Under the pieces are notes generated by a model. The model searched no databases. It had not been told where the DNA came from and saw nothing but the letters and a program-made list of their open reading frames with translations. Below are positions 1 through 9,907 of a DNA stretch of 21,976 bases, piece by piece (within the stretch, counting starts at the first letter, position 1; every line of letters begins with the position of its first letter). This stretch comes from Cryptomeria japonica. Its lineage: Eukaryota; Streptophyta; Pinopsida; Cupressales; Cupressaceae. The DNA lies in assembly GCF_030272615.1 (NCBI RefSeq), contig NC_081411.1, positions 832,868,160 to 832,890,135 of the forward strand, given 5' to 3'. The position numbers were made by a program, and so were the translations under genes.

Positions 1-2
1 AT

Positions 3-539
3 GCTGTGAAATGGATTCTTCGGTATTTGAAAGTAACTACTACGAAGGCATTATGTTTCAAAGGATCTAATGCTGCTCTAAGTGGATTTGTTGACTCTGA
101 TCTGGCGGGTGATATTGATTCATGGAGGATTACTACAGGGTATGTTTTTACTATAGGGAGAACTGCAGTCAGTTGGATTTCTAGGCTGCAAAAGGTTGTT
201 GCACTTTCAACCACTGAAGCTGAGTATGTTGCTGCTACAGAAGCCAGCAAAGAGATGATTTGGTTGCAATGTTTTCTGAAGGAATTGGGTTAGACACAAG
301 AGGATAGCCCATTGTATACTGATAGCCAGAGTGCCATTCATCTTGTGAAGAACTCTGCTTTTCATTCAAGGACAAAGCACATTCATCTCAGGTACCACTT
401 CATCCAGACTATTTTGGAGGAGGGTCAGTTACGGCTTGAGAAGATTCACACAAGTGAGAATCCTGCCGATATGTTCACAAAGGCAGTTCCACAGGAGAAG
501 CTGATTTCTTCATCAGTTTCTGTTGGTCTTCTTGATTGA
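3..539 (+). pseudogene. Copia-1 pol C-terminus: Ty1/copia RNase H (broken, cut by window edge)
   Basis: This is the last part of a Ty1/copia polyprotein, the RNase H that degrades the RNA strand during reverse transcription. In frame from base 3 one reads AVKWILRYLK, then GFVDSDLAGDID with TTGYVFTIG, SWISRLQKVVALSTTEAEYVA, YTDSQSAIHLVKNSAFHSRTKHI and finally ENPADMFTKAVP, the usual ordered copia RNase H motifs. A TAG at 291-293 interrupts the frame, and reading resumes in the same frame to the stop at 537-539. There is no frameshift. The RT, integrase and gag parts lie to the left of the window. The polypurine tract and 3' LTR of the same element follow directly. Family assignment is secure; the lineage within copia was not determined. 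Confidence 0.93.
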
Positions 540-675
540 TAATTGTGGAATTTATACCAGTCAAGTCCTAGTGTTTTATCCAGTGGATGTTGCATGTACA
601 GTGGTGTCGTGTAGTATCAGTCTCCAAGTTGGAGATTGTTCGGTGTGGAGCTTGATCAGTTTCCAAGTGGGAGAT
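540..675 (+). promoter_or_regulatory. Copia-1 3' untranslated stretch with a duplicated polypurine tract
   Basis: Noncoding tail between the RNase H stop and the 3' LTR. The sequence CCAAGTGGGAGATTGTTG (663-680) runs straight into the LTR start and is the usual form of a copia polypurine tract that primes plus-strand DNA. A near copy, CCAAGTTGGAGATTGTTC, lies about 37 bp upstream (about 626-643), so the tract appears duplicated. Only the downstream copy is next to the LTR. Confidence 0.7.
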
Positions 676-1137
676 TGTTGAAATGCGGCGACTGATTAGC
701 AAAGTACTGTACACTCAGCACGTATCCTCACCGGGGTCCGGGGTCGAGCCGGGCCCCGGGCAGGGGTTTGGGGGCGGCATCCCCCAAGAAAAGCGGGGGT
801 TCGGGGGCGGTAGCCCCCAAGAAATTTTTTTTTGCCGTTTTTGTTGATGAAAACCGACATTGTAATAAAACCCTAAAAAGGCCGACTTTGTTTGTTGCCC
901 TAAAAACGCATGTTATAAGCGGTTGGGATGCTTAAGGCATTGTAAGGTTGATGTACTATTTTTCCTGGATAATAAGAAAGATTGGACGGCTGTGTATGGT
1001 GGACGTAACCCATTCTGGGTGAACCACGTTAAATCTCTATGTTATCTATGTCCTGTTTTATTTCTTTATCTTTTGTATTTAAATCTGCATATAATTGTTA
1101 GTTCATATTTGCTTCGGATCTGCTTGAAACCCTAACA
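676..1137 (+). repeat. Copia-1 3' LTR
   Basis: A 462-bp long terminal repeat beginning TGTTGAAATG just after the polypurine tract and ending CCCTAACA. The right boundary is supported because the next bases (from 1139) read in frame as Tat-type gypsy protein (EAPLQDSHPIQ...). The left LTR is outside the window, so the repeat pair and the target duplication (expected AGAGG at 1138-1142) cannot be checked here. The middle (about 731-822) is extremely GC-rich and contains three hairpins; the rest is AT-rich. Confidence 0.8.
731..822 (+). other. GC-rich hairpin cluster inside the copia-1 LTR
   Basis: Three strong inverted repeats in 92 bp: CCGGGG/CCCCGG (731-736 with 754-759), GGGGG/CCCCC around CGGCAT (770-785), and GGGGGC/GCCCCC around GGTA (803-818). 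The second and third belong to an imperfect direct duplication of about 30 bp (roughly 763-791 and 794-824). The cluster stands out against AT-rich flanks and is followed by a T-run at about 825-832. Confidence 0.75.
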
Positions 1138-1138
1138 A

Positions 1139-1771
1139 GAGGCACCCTTACAAGACAGTCATCCAATCCAGGTGGAATTTCCAGATACAAATATTCTCAC
1201 AATATCGACAAAACCATGGATCTTGTATTTTGATGGATCATACATGCAACATGGATCAAGTGTTGGTGTTCTCTTTATTACTCTAGAAGGAAACACTATC
1301 CCTAAATCTTACAGATTAATTTTTCCTTATACGAATAACATTGTTGAGTGCGAAGCCCTACTCACAAGCATCAAGATGGTCATAGAGTGGAAGATCACAT
1401 AATTGAAAGTCTTTGGAGACTCCCAATTGGTCATTAATCAGGTTAATGACAACTATCAAACAAAGGATGACAAGTTGATGCCCTATAAACGTATGGTGGA
1501 TGACTTCAAGAAATATTTTGTAGACATCAAATTTGAACAGATTCTAAGGGTAAACAACAAAGCTGCAGATGCCATGGCAACCATTGCCTTTCTCCTCCAA
1601 ATACTAGACAAAGAAAATCATTATGAGTTCCTGGTGGAACAATTGTTTTCTCCTACATATGACAATTTTGAATCCCAAGTCATATGCCACATAGTCAGTT
1701 TCAACTCACCCCTCTATGGAAAGATCTACACCTACCTAAAATACAATGTCCTTCAATTAGACCTATCCTAA
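1139..1771 (+). pseudogene. Tat-lineage Ty3/gypsy pol: second (archaeal-type) RNase H
   Basis: RNase H domain of a Ty3/gypsy polyprotein of Tat type, the lineage known to carry an extra RNase H just before integrase. Visible motifs in order: KPWILYFDGS (first Asp), NNIVECEALL (Glu), KVFGDSQLVINQVN (third Asp) and NNKAADAMATIA (fourth Asp). The frame is entered from the right edge of the copia-1 LTR as EAPLQDSHPIQ, so copia-1 is inserted within this pol. In-frame TAA stops at 1400-1402 and 1769-1771 break it, without a frameshift in this part. The earlier pol parts (protease, RT, first RNase H) are off-window on the other side of copia-1. Confidence 0.88.
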
Positions 1772-2961
1772 AACCATAAACGCAACTTTTTTCAACAAGC
1801 AGCTCGCTATATCTTAATTGCTGACACACTTTACCATCGAGGTCTTGATGGTACTCTTCTTCAGTGTCTTGATTGTCACGAATTTAAAACTGCCTTGCAC
1901 GATCTTCACGAAGGTATTTGTGGAACACATTCAAGTGGTCCTACTCTCGCCAAGAAAATTTTGAGGATGTTTTATTATTGGCCAACCATGGAGAAAGAAT
2001 CATATCAATTTGCCAGAAAATGTACAAAATGTCAAATTCATGGCAATCTTATACATGCACCAGCCCAAGACCATTCACAACATCATGGCCATTTTGTCAA
2101 TGGGGACTCGACCTAGTGGGAAAAATTCATCCTTCCTCATCAAATGGACATAAGTTTATCATTATGGCCACTGAATATTTCACAAAGTGGACAGAGGCCA
2201 TCCCATTAACTATTGTTACCGGCAAGCAAATGTTCTCTTTTATCTTGAATTATCTCATTTGTCGGTATGACAATCCTAGTTCCATTATCACAGATAATGG
2301 AAGACCTTTCAAGGATCAAGATGTACAAGATCTTTGTGAATGATTACATATTCAACATCATTTTTCTACACCATATTATCCACAAGGGAATGGCCAAGCA
2401 GAGGCCTCAAACAAAACAATCCTAAAAATTGTCAAGAAGACAGTGAATGATGTTGGTAAAGATTGGCATGTCCAGCTTAATCCCGCACTTTGGGTATATA
2501 GAACAAGTATACACACACCCATGGGAGCTAAACCATACTCATTAGTGTATGGATCAGAGGCTATCCTACCTATTGAGGTAGAAATTCCATCACTCAGGGT
2601 ATCATTGAAAGGCCTCATTCCAGAAGAGGAGTATCGGGTAGCCAAACTACAAGAATTGGAACTGCTAGATGAGTGTCGATAATGTGCTTTTGATCACCTC
2701 AAAGCATATCATCAACACATGTGTCGGAGCTAAAATCTCAAGGTAAAACCAAGAGCATTTCAAATTGGTGACTTGGTATTAAAGGAAAATCCCCGTAATC
2801 AACAGGATCAGGAAAAGAAGGGCAAGTTTGAACCAAATTGGCTAGGTCCTTTTGTCATCATATCTGCTTACAGATCAGGAGCATATTATTTAATTACATC
2901 GGAAGGGGACCTATTTGATGAACCTACCAATAGTGTGCATCTCAAAAAGTTCTATACCTAA
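1772..2961 (+). pseudogene. Tat-lineage Ty3/gypsy integrase (zinc finger, DDE core, C-terminal domain), broken
   Basis: Integrase end of the Tat-type polyprotein, which would insert the cDNA into chromosomes. The HHCC finger is visible (HDLHEGICGTH ... CTKCQIHG, about 1895-2040). The core follows with WGLDLVGKI, ATEYFTKWTEAIPL, IITDNGRPF and STPYYPQGNGQAE, giving D, D and E. The C-terminal part has GDLVLKE, GPFVIISAY and the terminal LKKFYT. Frame +2 shifts to +1 near 2069-2075; in-frame stops lie at 2341-2343 (TGA), 2680-2682 (TAA) and 2731-2733 (TAA). The final stop at 2959-2961 matches the usual end of the polyprotein. It is dead as a gene, but its homology is unbroken. Confidence 0.92.
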
Positions 2962-3268
2962 GTTATCGAATGCATGGATAAGAGAAAAATAGAAAATAAA
3001 AACAAATCAAAAAGTGCAATAAAAACAAGTAGTGAAAACCTGGCAATAGGCGCTATTTATGATAGATCGGCTCTTCCATCTGTATGTACTCATATCATAT
3101 CTTTTTTCATAAAGCCTATATCTATCACAACTTTGGTAAATTCATATCAAAATTGTGGACATACTTAGCGTAGTCATTGTCCTTGATTATCCAAACAGTT
3201 AGCTGCATAAATCTCTCACCATGGATTAGTGATCAATATATATATCCACATCGGAAAAGTATCCATAG

Positions 3269-3303
3269 CTGGGGGCAAAATCCTAATCTCGGTAGGGGGA
3301 TTT
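3269..3303 (+). promoter_or_regulatory. Polypurine-tract-like sequence of the Tat element
   Basis: Two G-rich purine runs, CTGGGGGCAAAA and GGTAGGGGGA, about 300 bp after the pol stop. They resemble plus-strand primer tracts of this lineage. No LTR start (TG...) follows immediately and no LTR pair can be tested in the window, so the role is a guess. Confidence 0.35.
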
Positions 3304-3943
3304 CACTTTAGTTTTAATCAAATAGACATAACACATCGCAAAACAAAGATCACAACATACCAAGGAGACAAATGTCAAAACTAACTGTCAAACTAGAAAT
3401 CAAAATCACTGTCAAACTCCACACAAAACCAAAAAAGATGGATGATCTATTCTGAATTATGATTTGTTTACATTTAGCATGAAGTTTTGACTGTTTGTAT
3501 CTTGATTTTTGAACTATTCAATCTCCTGAGTGACTCAAGCATGCACTAAGGTAGAGAAGCAACAAAGGAATTTGATATTTTATTTGGATTTATATCTGTG
3601 AGGCAATCATTCATATGATGCAAATTTGTCTCGAAACATGATTGGAAATATATCATTGAAGACATTTTCCATTTTGCACATAAAAATGGTTAACTCTTGT
3701 CTATTTTATGCAAACAACACTCGGGTCATCTTGGTTCAATTATACCTCAATGCTTGTGTCATTATGCAATATCAAAACTCATGTAAGTTATACTCAAGTC
3801 ATCATGGTTCAATTATACCATTGATGTTTGTATTAACTTCCAACATTTCAATAGCTCAATGATGACAAAAGAGCACAAATAAGTGGCTAACAGGAATGAC
3901 AATGACACAATTAAAATAATCATTGGTGCATTTATTTGCATTC

Positions 3944-4310
3944 ATCATCATTATTATCATTATTATCATCACATCCTATGTATTGTATATAATCATAACA
4001 TCAATACATGAAAACAACAATCATCATCATAACAACAAATTTTTAGGGCCACATATATCACCTTCAAAACATATAAATAACCATCATCATATCAATAACA
4101 TTTGTACATCATTGCATCATCGAAACATGTATATCCAAAATGCCATCAAGAAACAAACATTTATCCATGTGCTAAATACATTTAGAAATCATCATCATAG
4201 AATCATTACCATAAGATCATCATAAGCATCATAACATCATCATATTTGTATATAAATATCAATAATCATCATAGAAGATCACATGTGGACCAAAGGAAAT
4301 CACTGTCATA
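3944..4310 (+). repeat. ATC/CAT-rich simple-sequence region
   Basis: Runs such as TCATCATCATTATTATCATT and many CATCAT/AATCATCAT units are spread through about 370 bp. The open frame it creates (long runs of Ile, His and Asn) is a by-product of the repeat and is not called as a gene. Confidence 0.6.
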
Positions 4311-4379
4311 TATCATATAATCTCAAAACAAGGTCAAAATATATAACTGAATATCATGTCTATGAGTACAACAATAGTG

Positions 4380-4384
4380 ATCCC
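4380..4384. repeat. Target-site duplication ATCCC, left copy
   Basis: The five bases before the left LTR (starting TGAAGAGG at 4385) are identical to the five bases after the right LTR at 19726-19730. This marks one integration event into the Tat element. Confidence 0.9.
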
Positions 4385-5346
4385 TGAAGAGGATAAAAGA
4401 CTAGTGAGGTGGATTTGTTAGTAAACATGCAAATCAAACATAGAAGCATATGAAATCAAAGACATAACTCAAAAACATGGAAAACATGAATGACATACAT
4501 ATAACCACATAAAAAATATGAAGATATACCTTGGAAACCTTTTACCTTCTCCTTCGGATTGAGCCTTTGGTAAAGTTGAATAGTGCCTCTCTTCAACTTG
4601 ATTGGATGGGTTCCTTCTTGATGGATGTGGAATTCTCTCCAAATTTTCAACAAGATAGATTGATGGATTAGAAGAAGATGAGAGGAGAATAGAGCAGCAT
4701 GAGGATGCATGAGAAGTGGATCTTATTTTGTGAGGAGGATTGGCTCCAAATTATAGATTGGAAAAGGCCAATGGAGGGCCAAGATTGATTTGATTATGAA
4801 GGGTTGAGATTGATTTTGGATAGAAGGCATGGATCAAGGGTGCCTTGGGAAAATAAACAGGAATATAAAATTCCTTTGGAAAAAGGGGGGAGAAATTTGA
4901 ATTTCAAACTTGAGGAATTAAAAATTCCAAAATAAAGATGCATTGAGGGATTCAAAGAAATTTGAATTTCTTTGAGAGATTCAAAGTTTGATGTGACATG
5001 AGTGGGAATTAAAAATTGGAGAATAATGATAAGCATGATTATGAGAGATTAAAGGAGGATTAATTGGGTTGAGTGGGATTAGGAAAAGTGATTTGTAGGA
5101 ATCACATGACTAGGTTAATTAATTAGAATTAATTAGCTGAGTGGGTTTTAGAGGAAATAATTATTGGAGGGGACTTTATAAGAATAGGGGAAATTAATTT
5201 ATTTGATAAATTAATTATTGGACTATAGTGACAGGATTAATTAAATTAGATTTAATTGATTCTATGAGGAATAAGGATAACACAATTAAGTTAATTAAAT
5301 ATGTTGAGAGGCTTAAATTAATCAAATGTTAATTTTAGGTGTCTAC
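4385..5346 (-). repeat. Left LTR of the minus-strand element (its 3' LTR)
   Basis: Matches 18768-19725 along its whole length, starting TGAAGAGGATAAAAG and ending GGTGTCTACA on the + strand. Small differences include CTCTCCAAATTTTC-type sequence near 4632 that is missing from the other copy. It contains a perfect 11-bp AT palindrome with a TTG loop (5192-5216). Open frames inside it (for example minus 4456-4710) recur in the other LTR, but I see no sign that they are genes. Confidence 0.9.
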
Positions 5347-5362
5347 ATTTTGCCCCTCTTTG
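5347..5362 (-). promoter_or_regulatory. Polypurine tract of the minus-strand element
   Basis: On the minus strand the bases AAAGAGGGGCAAAA directly precede the LTR start TGTAGACACC. This position and composition fit the plus-strand primer and fix the orientation of the element. A perfect 10-bp inverted repeat (5358-5367 with 5385-5394) overlaps its upstream side. Confidence 0.75.
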
Positions 5363-5394
5363 ATATAGCGTTGTGAAATGATGTTATATCAAAG
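5358..5394. other. Perfect 10-bp inverted repeat beside the polypurine tract
   Basis: CTTTGATATA (5358-5367) and TATATCAAAG (5385-5394) are exact reverse complements around a 17-base loop. The hairpin ends within the purine tract, next to the left LTR. Confidence 0.8.
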
Positions 5395-7336
5395 AAGAAT
5401 AAAACATAGTGGAAGAAAAGGATAAGGACTAGTAGCATGATGCCCCAATCATGAGATGAAGAAGGATGATAAGGAGGTAGGATGATGATGAAGCAATGGT
5501 ATGCCCCCTCGAGAGGACATGTGAGTTTGAAGAACACAGGTGTTCTCTCGAAAGGAATTAGAAGAATAAGTGATGAAAGGATGAAGATAATGAAAGAGGG
5601 AACTAGGATGGGTTGGAGTGTTGTAAATGAAATGAGACAAAGAAATGGTAAATGGATTGGATTTCTTGTTGAACAAGTATAGAGAGCAAACCTAGATTTG
5701 ATATTGCCATGGATAGTCTACACCACTGATTATAAGAACCGGGATGATATGAAGATCCGAGGCTTGGACTGACGCTCAGTCAAATAGGAATGCCTTGCAC
5801 ACAATCATGCAAGTGTTGATAAACACTAATGCAGGGTTGTCGGTTCGTACAAGGAAGACCTTCAAACACACCATGCCATGAAAACTATGCCCCATTATAC
5901 ACCAGCCAAGAAATACCAAGATATAGGATGATCAAGGCAGTCCTAAACAAGTATAGTCTTGGGACACAAGATGAAAACAAAGCAAAAAGCTCAAGCATGC
6001 AAACAACCTGCACATGACCAACTCATATCTGTTGCCAAGAGTAGGAAATGGATTTGGATAAACTGTCAGACTAGGGAAGGATGCATCCCAATGGGTAGGG
6101 TGATGGATTGATTGATGGATGACAAAAGACAAGTTGGATGTGCAAGATCTGTAGATGAGAGGATTTGTACTTGGATTTGATTAGTCAAGTATGGATGGGT
6201 GCTTGGATTAGGCACAAGTCAAGGTGAGCTCAGGTAGATGGGGAAAGCTCAGTTTGATGGATTGGATAGGATTAGAAGAATGATAAATGATTAGATAGGA
6301 TGAAAAGGGGGATGGATGATTGAATAGGATTGGATTGAGGATGGGATTAAAATTGGATTGGAAATTAGATTGGATGGGGTGGATGGGTGGATAGGATTTG
6401 ATTGAATGAATAGGATTTGATTGAATGGAACTAATGACAAGGGAGAACCAAGGGTTGGTAAGAGGATAGATGGATGAGGGATTTGTTTGGATAGGAGGGG
6501 ATTATTATTCGGATAGATGGATCAAGTGGATGAATATGGATAGGAAATAGAGGAATAAAGGATGGAGGGTAGGGTGATGGAGACCCAAGGACTATGTTGC
6601 AAAGGAGTGCAATGCCCCACACTAGAGGTAGTGGAATTAGGGATGCAAGAATGGTGGATAAAGATGTATGAGCTTGAAAGATAATGTGTAATGGATATGA
6701 AATGGTACAGGATTAAGGCTTGAATGCTCCAAAGCATGCATGCATATACATTATTTTGCCTCTTATATGATCAAGATGAAAGATAGGAATGTAGGATTTA
6801 TTTTGATAGGATGAGGGATATGAGATGGAGGATATGGATATGATAGTCAAGATCAAATATAGGAAAGGAGAATGGACTTAGATATGATGTAGATGGATGG
6901 GAGGATTGTGTGGATGAAGCTTGCCCCCAAGTGTAGAGTGCAAGGGGATGAGGGGATTACACATGATGCTTGTTTGCCAAGTTTTCATCATGGTACTTAC
7001 CCAAGGCACCACAAGAAGTGGTTTTCACCATTAGATGAAATGATTTTTCTTTACTTTTTTTTTTTGGATTTTTTTTTTTGTACTTTTTCTTGATTTTTTT
7101 TTGAATTTTTGAATTTTTGAATTTTTGGAATAGTTTGGATGGATAAGGATGAGGATGAGTAGATATGGAAGATAGTGGATGCGTGAAAGAGGATGGGAGG
7201 ACTCAAGCATCTAGTTCCATAGATGGTATCTTTTACCATTGCTTTGAATTCGAGGTATGCTCATAGATGTTGGTAACAATAATTGGGGAGATGAAATGGA
7301 TAGGGGATGAGAGATAAGGATTTGGAAAGGATTGGA
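5395..7336 (-). other. 3' noncoding part of the minus-strand element
   Basis: No gene that I can support. The + strand is rich in GGATGG/GATTGGAT units and gives long but low-complexity frames on both strands. TGCCCC recurs at 5441, 5502, 5888, 6613 and 6922, which reads GGGGCA on the element's own strand and echoes the polypurine tract. There is a 7-bp palindrome AGAACAC-AG-GTGTTCT at 5531-5546 and a T-rich tract at about 7047-7127 with three tandem GAATTTTT-type units. Confidence 0.6.
7047..7127. repeat. T-rich tract with short tandem units
   Basis: Several runs of 8-12 T separated by GG, G or GTAC, ending in tandem GAATTTTT units. The Lys-rich minus-strand frame across it is a product of this composition. 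Confidence 0.7.
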
Positions 7337-7684
7337 CTAGTGGAATGGGATTGTGAAAAGTGGATGGTGGATAATGGATGGAGTTTTGAATAATTTATGG
7401 AAGATCAACATTGGCACACACCTTGAAGGGTGTTGCAATAGTGGAGGAGAGGATTTTGGATTATATGTATATTTTGGGAAATGAGAACCCAAAATAGAGG
7501 AAGGGAGTGATGGAGTTGGGATGGTGGATTTTGGGACATAAGGACCCAAAATGGATTTTGAAGATGGAGGAGTGTTAGATGGAGGATTGGGAGACTTATG
7601 AATGGATGGTGATTTTGGATTAACAAGTTTGGATGCCAATTTTGATTTTTCTTTGGGATGCATTGCTTCTTTGGGAATCCACAT
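7337..7684 (-). pseudogene. Pro/Ser-rich repeat protein of the minus-strand element, C-terminal fragment
   Basis: An open frame of 115 codons with ATG at 7682-7684 (MWIPKEAMHPKEKSKL...), on the sense strand of the large element. It is low-complexity and rich in Pro, Ser and Ile. It holds two copies of a motif also found in another frame upstream: SILGPYVPK and SILGSHFPK. It probably belongs to the same coding region as minus 8863-8000, separated by frameshifts, because the repeated motif crosses frames. No known domain is recognisable. It could be a gag-like or accessory protein, or decayed repeat DNA. Confidence 0.4.
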
Positions 7685-8165
7685 AGTTTTTGATTTTTTC
7701 TTTTGGGGCCTTTGTAGCCTTTTTTATTTTTCTTTCTTTCAGATCACATTTTTCTTTTGAGCATGTCATTTTGAGGGGACATGTTGATCCTTTGATTTTT
7801 GTGGATTTTGAGCTTTATGCTTTTTACATTGGGCATCCAAATTGCTTCCAATAGCAATGGGATGGGTGCATGAGGATCAAGGATTGATGGATTTTATGGA
7901 TGGGATGGTGGAAAGAGAGTGTTGGGAGGCATCCAAGGTTGTGTGCCTTTGTTGATCTTGCTTAAGGATTATTTGAGGTGATGGAGTGGTGGATGGAGGG
8001 ATGTAAGGACCCAATATGGATGGAAGAGATGGAGGATTGAGCATCGGAACATAGGGGACCCAAAATGGATGGAAGGAATGAAGGGTTTAACTTTGGAACA
8101 TAGGGTCCCAAAATGGATTCGAAAGATGAGGGATAACGGGATTTTGATTTGTATGGAAATTTGTA
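7685..8165 (-). pseudogene. Decayed continuation of the Pro/Ser-rich frame
   Basis: After the TAA that ends the SIPP frame (about 8166), the same minus frame still reads FESILGPYVPKLNP, LPSILGP and SSIHIGSLHP down to a TAA near 7965. These are further copies of the SILGPYVPK-type motif. The DNA basis is a repeated CCCAAAATGGAT-like unit on the + strand. Between about 7685 and 7960 I see only T-rich sequence without a clear frame. Confidence 0.4.
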
Positions 8166-8863
8166 TTAAGGAGGAATAGAGGATGTACCAACATCTTGAG
8201 CATTATCTTGGGCCCTTATTATTTTGGAAATAAGATGTTGAGGGGGATGAGATGTGGATAGAAGATTAGGATCTTTAGATGGATTGGGATCATGACATGG
8301 AGATGAAGGGGTACTTTGATCTTGACTAGAGAGGGTATCATGAGATGGAGTGGGAGGGGTGATTGGATCATGAGATGGAAGAGGATCATGCAATGATTAG
8401 AGGAATCATATGATCATGAGAGGAAGTGGAGGGGATGGGATCATTAGATGGAGTGGAGAGAGATGCATCATGAGATGGAGTGGAGGGAGATGTATCATGA
8501 GATGGATAGGTTTCTATGCTAGCATGCTTTAGAACAAGATTTTTGCATGTTTGGAGTTGTGGGGATTGTGTGATGGAGGAAGGTATGGAAACTTTGATGT
8601 GAGTAGATGGGGAAATGGGAGTATCATTAAGTGTGGGGGATTGGGATTTGTTTTGAGGTGGAGGTGATTGGGGTGGATGGAGGATTTGAGGAGACTTGGC
8701 CACTTTGCTTTGAGATGAGGATTCTGTCTCCTTTGCTAGCATGTCTTGGATAAGATTATGGATGATGGATTTGGAGGATGTGGACAATATGGATTTTGGA
8801 GGATTGGGATTAGATGGAAAATTGGGATTGGATGGGGGATTAGGATTAGATGGAGGATTGGGA
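8166..8863 (-). pseudogene. Pro/Ser/His/Asp-rich repeat protein of the minus-strand element, middle part
   Basis: Sense-strand frame of the large element, open from the copia-2 junction (8863) down to about 8386, then shifted by a frameshift near 8393-8420 into the frame ending at 8166. In order it shows Asn-Pro repeats (NPNPPSNPNPP type) at the junction, a short less repetitive segment (SKSIIHNLIQDMLAKETESS, about 8790-8730), a Pro/Gln/Ser stretch, and then a tandem array of (P/C)SHD(P/T/A) units such as TPSHDASLSTPSNDP and PSHDPITPPTPSHD. The Asn-Pro repeat also reads in frame on the other side of copia-2 (15563 onward), so copia-2 split one reading frame. Function is unknown; there is no zinc knuckle or enzyme motif. 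Confidence 0.5.
8859..8863. repeat. Copia-2 target-site duplication, left copy (diverged)
   Basis: TGGGA before the left LTR pairs with CGAGA (15563-15567) after the right LTR. Three of five bases match and both mismatches are transitions. The surrounding repeat (GATTGGGATTGGATGG) predicts TGGGA at both places. Confidence 0.55.
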
Positions 8864-9660
8864 TGTTGGCATTACAATAGAAAGGATATTGTTGGCATTT
8901 CAATAAGGATATTTAGAAGGTTGTTGGAGATTATTGATATAACTGAAGAAGGATGATTATTGTCTTAATAATATTATTTTGTCATTGATGTCAAGAAATT
9001 GATTTTCTGATTCAGTATGATGTTGCCATATCTTGAGAAGTATGTTTTGATGAGTATTAAGAGGTTGGTAAGTGACACAGAAAGAATGTGATAATGAAGG
9101 GGAGAAATAAGTTATTCAATGGGCAACTATTACCGAGTTAGACAATGATAAGATCATGTTGTTTTGATATCCTACATATGTTGTTGATTATAAGTTTAAT
9201 ACTGTACTATGTCACCGAGCAAAGAATCTAGTCGGTAAACCCTAAGGTACCTAGTCGGTAAACCCTAAGGTTATCGATATCGGTTAAAGAAGGCAGAATG
9301 TCTACTAAGTGAAGTTCAGTATTAACCGAGTAACAACCGAGTAATAATAGAATGAATTGGATCAATAAAAACATTATTTAATGAAGGATGCTGATGAGCT
9401 GGAGTTGATCAGATGATTGATATGTCATGCAAGAAGTTTGTTGAGGATCAATGACATCGAAAATATAAGAGAAAAGATCTACAACATAGATTGAACCACA
9501 ATAACCTAGCACAAGTTCCAAGGAAGGAATGCAAGTTCCAAGGCAAGGTAAAACATTTTTTAGATCGAAGGATACATTGAACCTAGTCAAGTTTGATGAT
9601 CTGATGGCTAAGATTGATCATGGGAAATGTGATCAAGGAGATTAAGCAGTTAGAAATTGT

Positions 9661-9669
9661 TTATAAATA
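9661..9669 (+). promoter_or_regulatory. TATA box of copia-2 5' LTR
   Basis: TTATAAATA in the middle of the LTR, conserved in the 3' LTR at 14877-14885. It is the likely core promoter; transcription would start about 30 bp downstream, which places the stem-loop array in the transcribed part. Confidence 0.6.
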
Positions 9670-9907
9670 AGAAACTATTGATGAACAATGTATGCGAGAA
9701 AATGTATGCACAATGATGCTATAGTAATGTTTACCAAGCACAGAAGCTTGAAGATCTGATTGAAGAATAGATTGAGAAGCACAACAAGGGACAAGATAAG
9801 TCATATGACAAGATTGGTTTGAGCACATAGAATCTGCTTTAGCATCTCAGATGTGAAACTGCAGATATATTTTATTACTGTTATTTATTTTGTAAGTGAC
9901 AAGAAAT

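Larger units (their letters stand above)
2962..4384 (+). other. Tat element 3' noncoding region (left half)
   Basis: No credible gene. This is AT-rich DNA between the integrase stop and the insertion site of the large minus-strand element. It holds a purine tract CTGGGGGCAAAA and GGTAGGGGGA near 3269-3302 (possible internal or secondary polypurine tract), a diverged 73-bp-period duplication at about 3719-3840 sharing TTCAATTATACC, and an ATC-rich microsatellite stretch (about 3940-4310). The same Tat element continues at 19726. Confidence 0.6.

Noticed and set aside
3923-4225. 100-codon + strand frame with Ile, His and Asn runs
   Set aside because: A product of the ATC/CAT simple repeat.
5482-5682. 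+ strand frame starting MMMKQWYAPSRGHV
   Set aside because: It lies on the antisense strand of the element's 3' noncoding region, is short, has no domain, and overlaps equally long frames on the other strand.
9378-9590. Minus-strand frame repeated at 14615-14806
   Set aside because: Inside the copia-2 LTRs and antisense to the element; the duplication is the LTR pair and the copies end differently.
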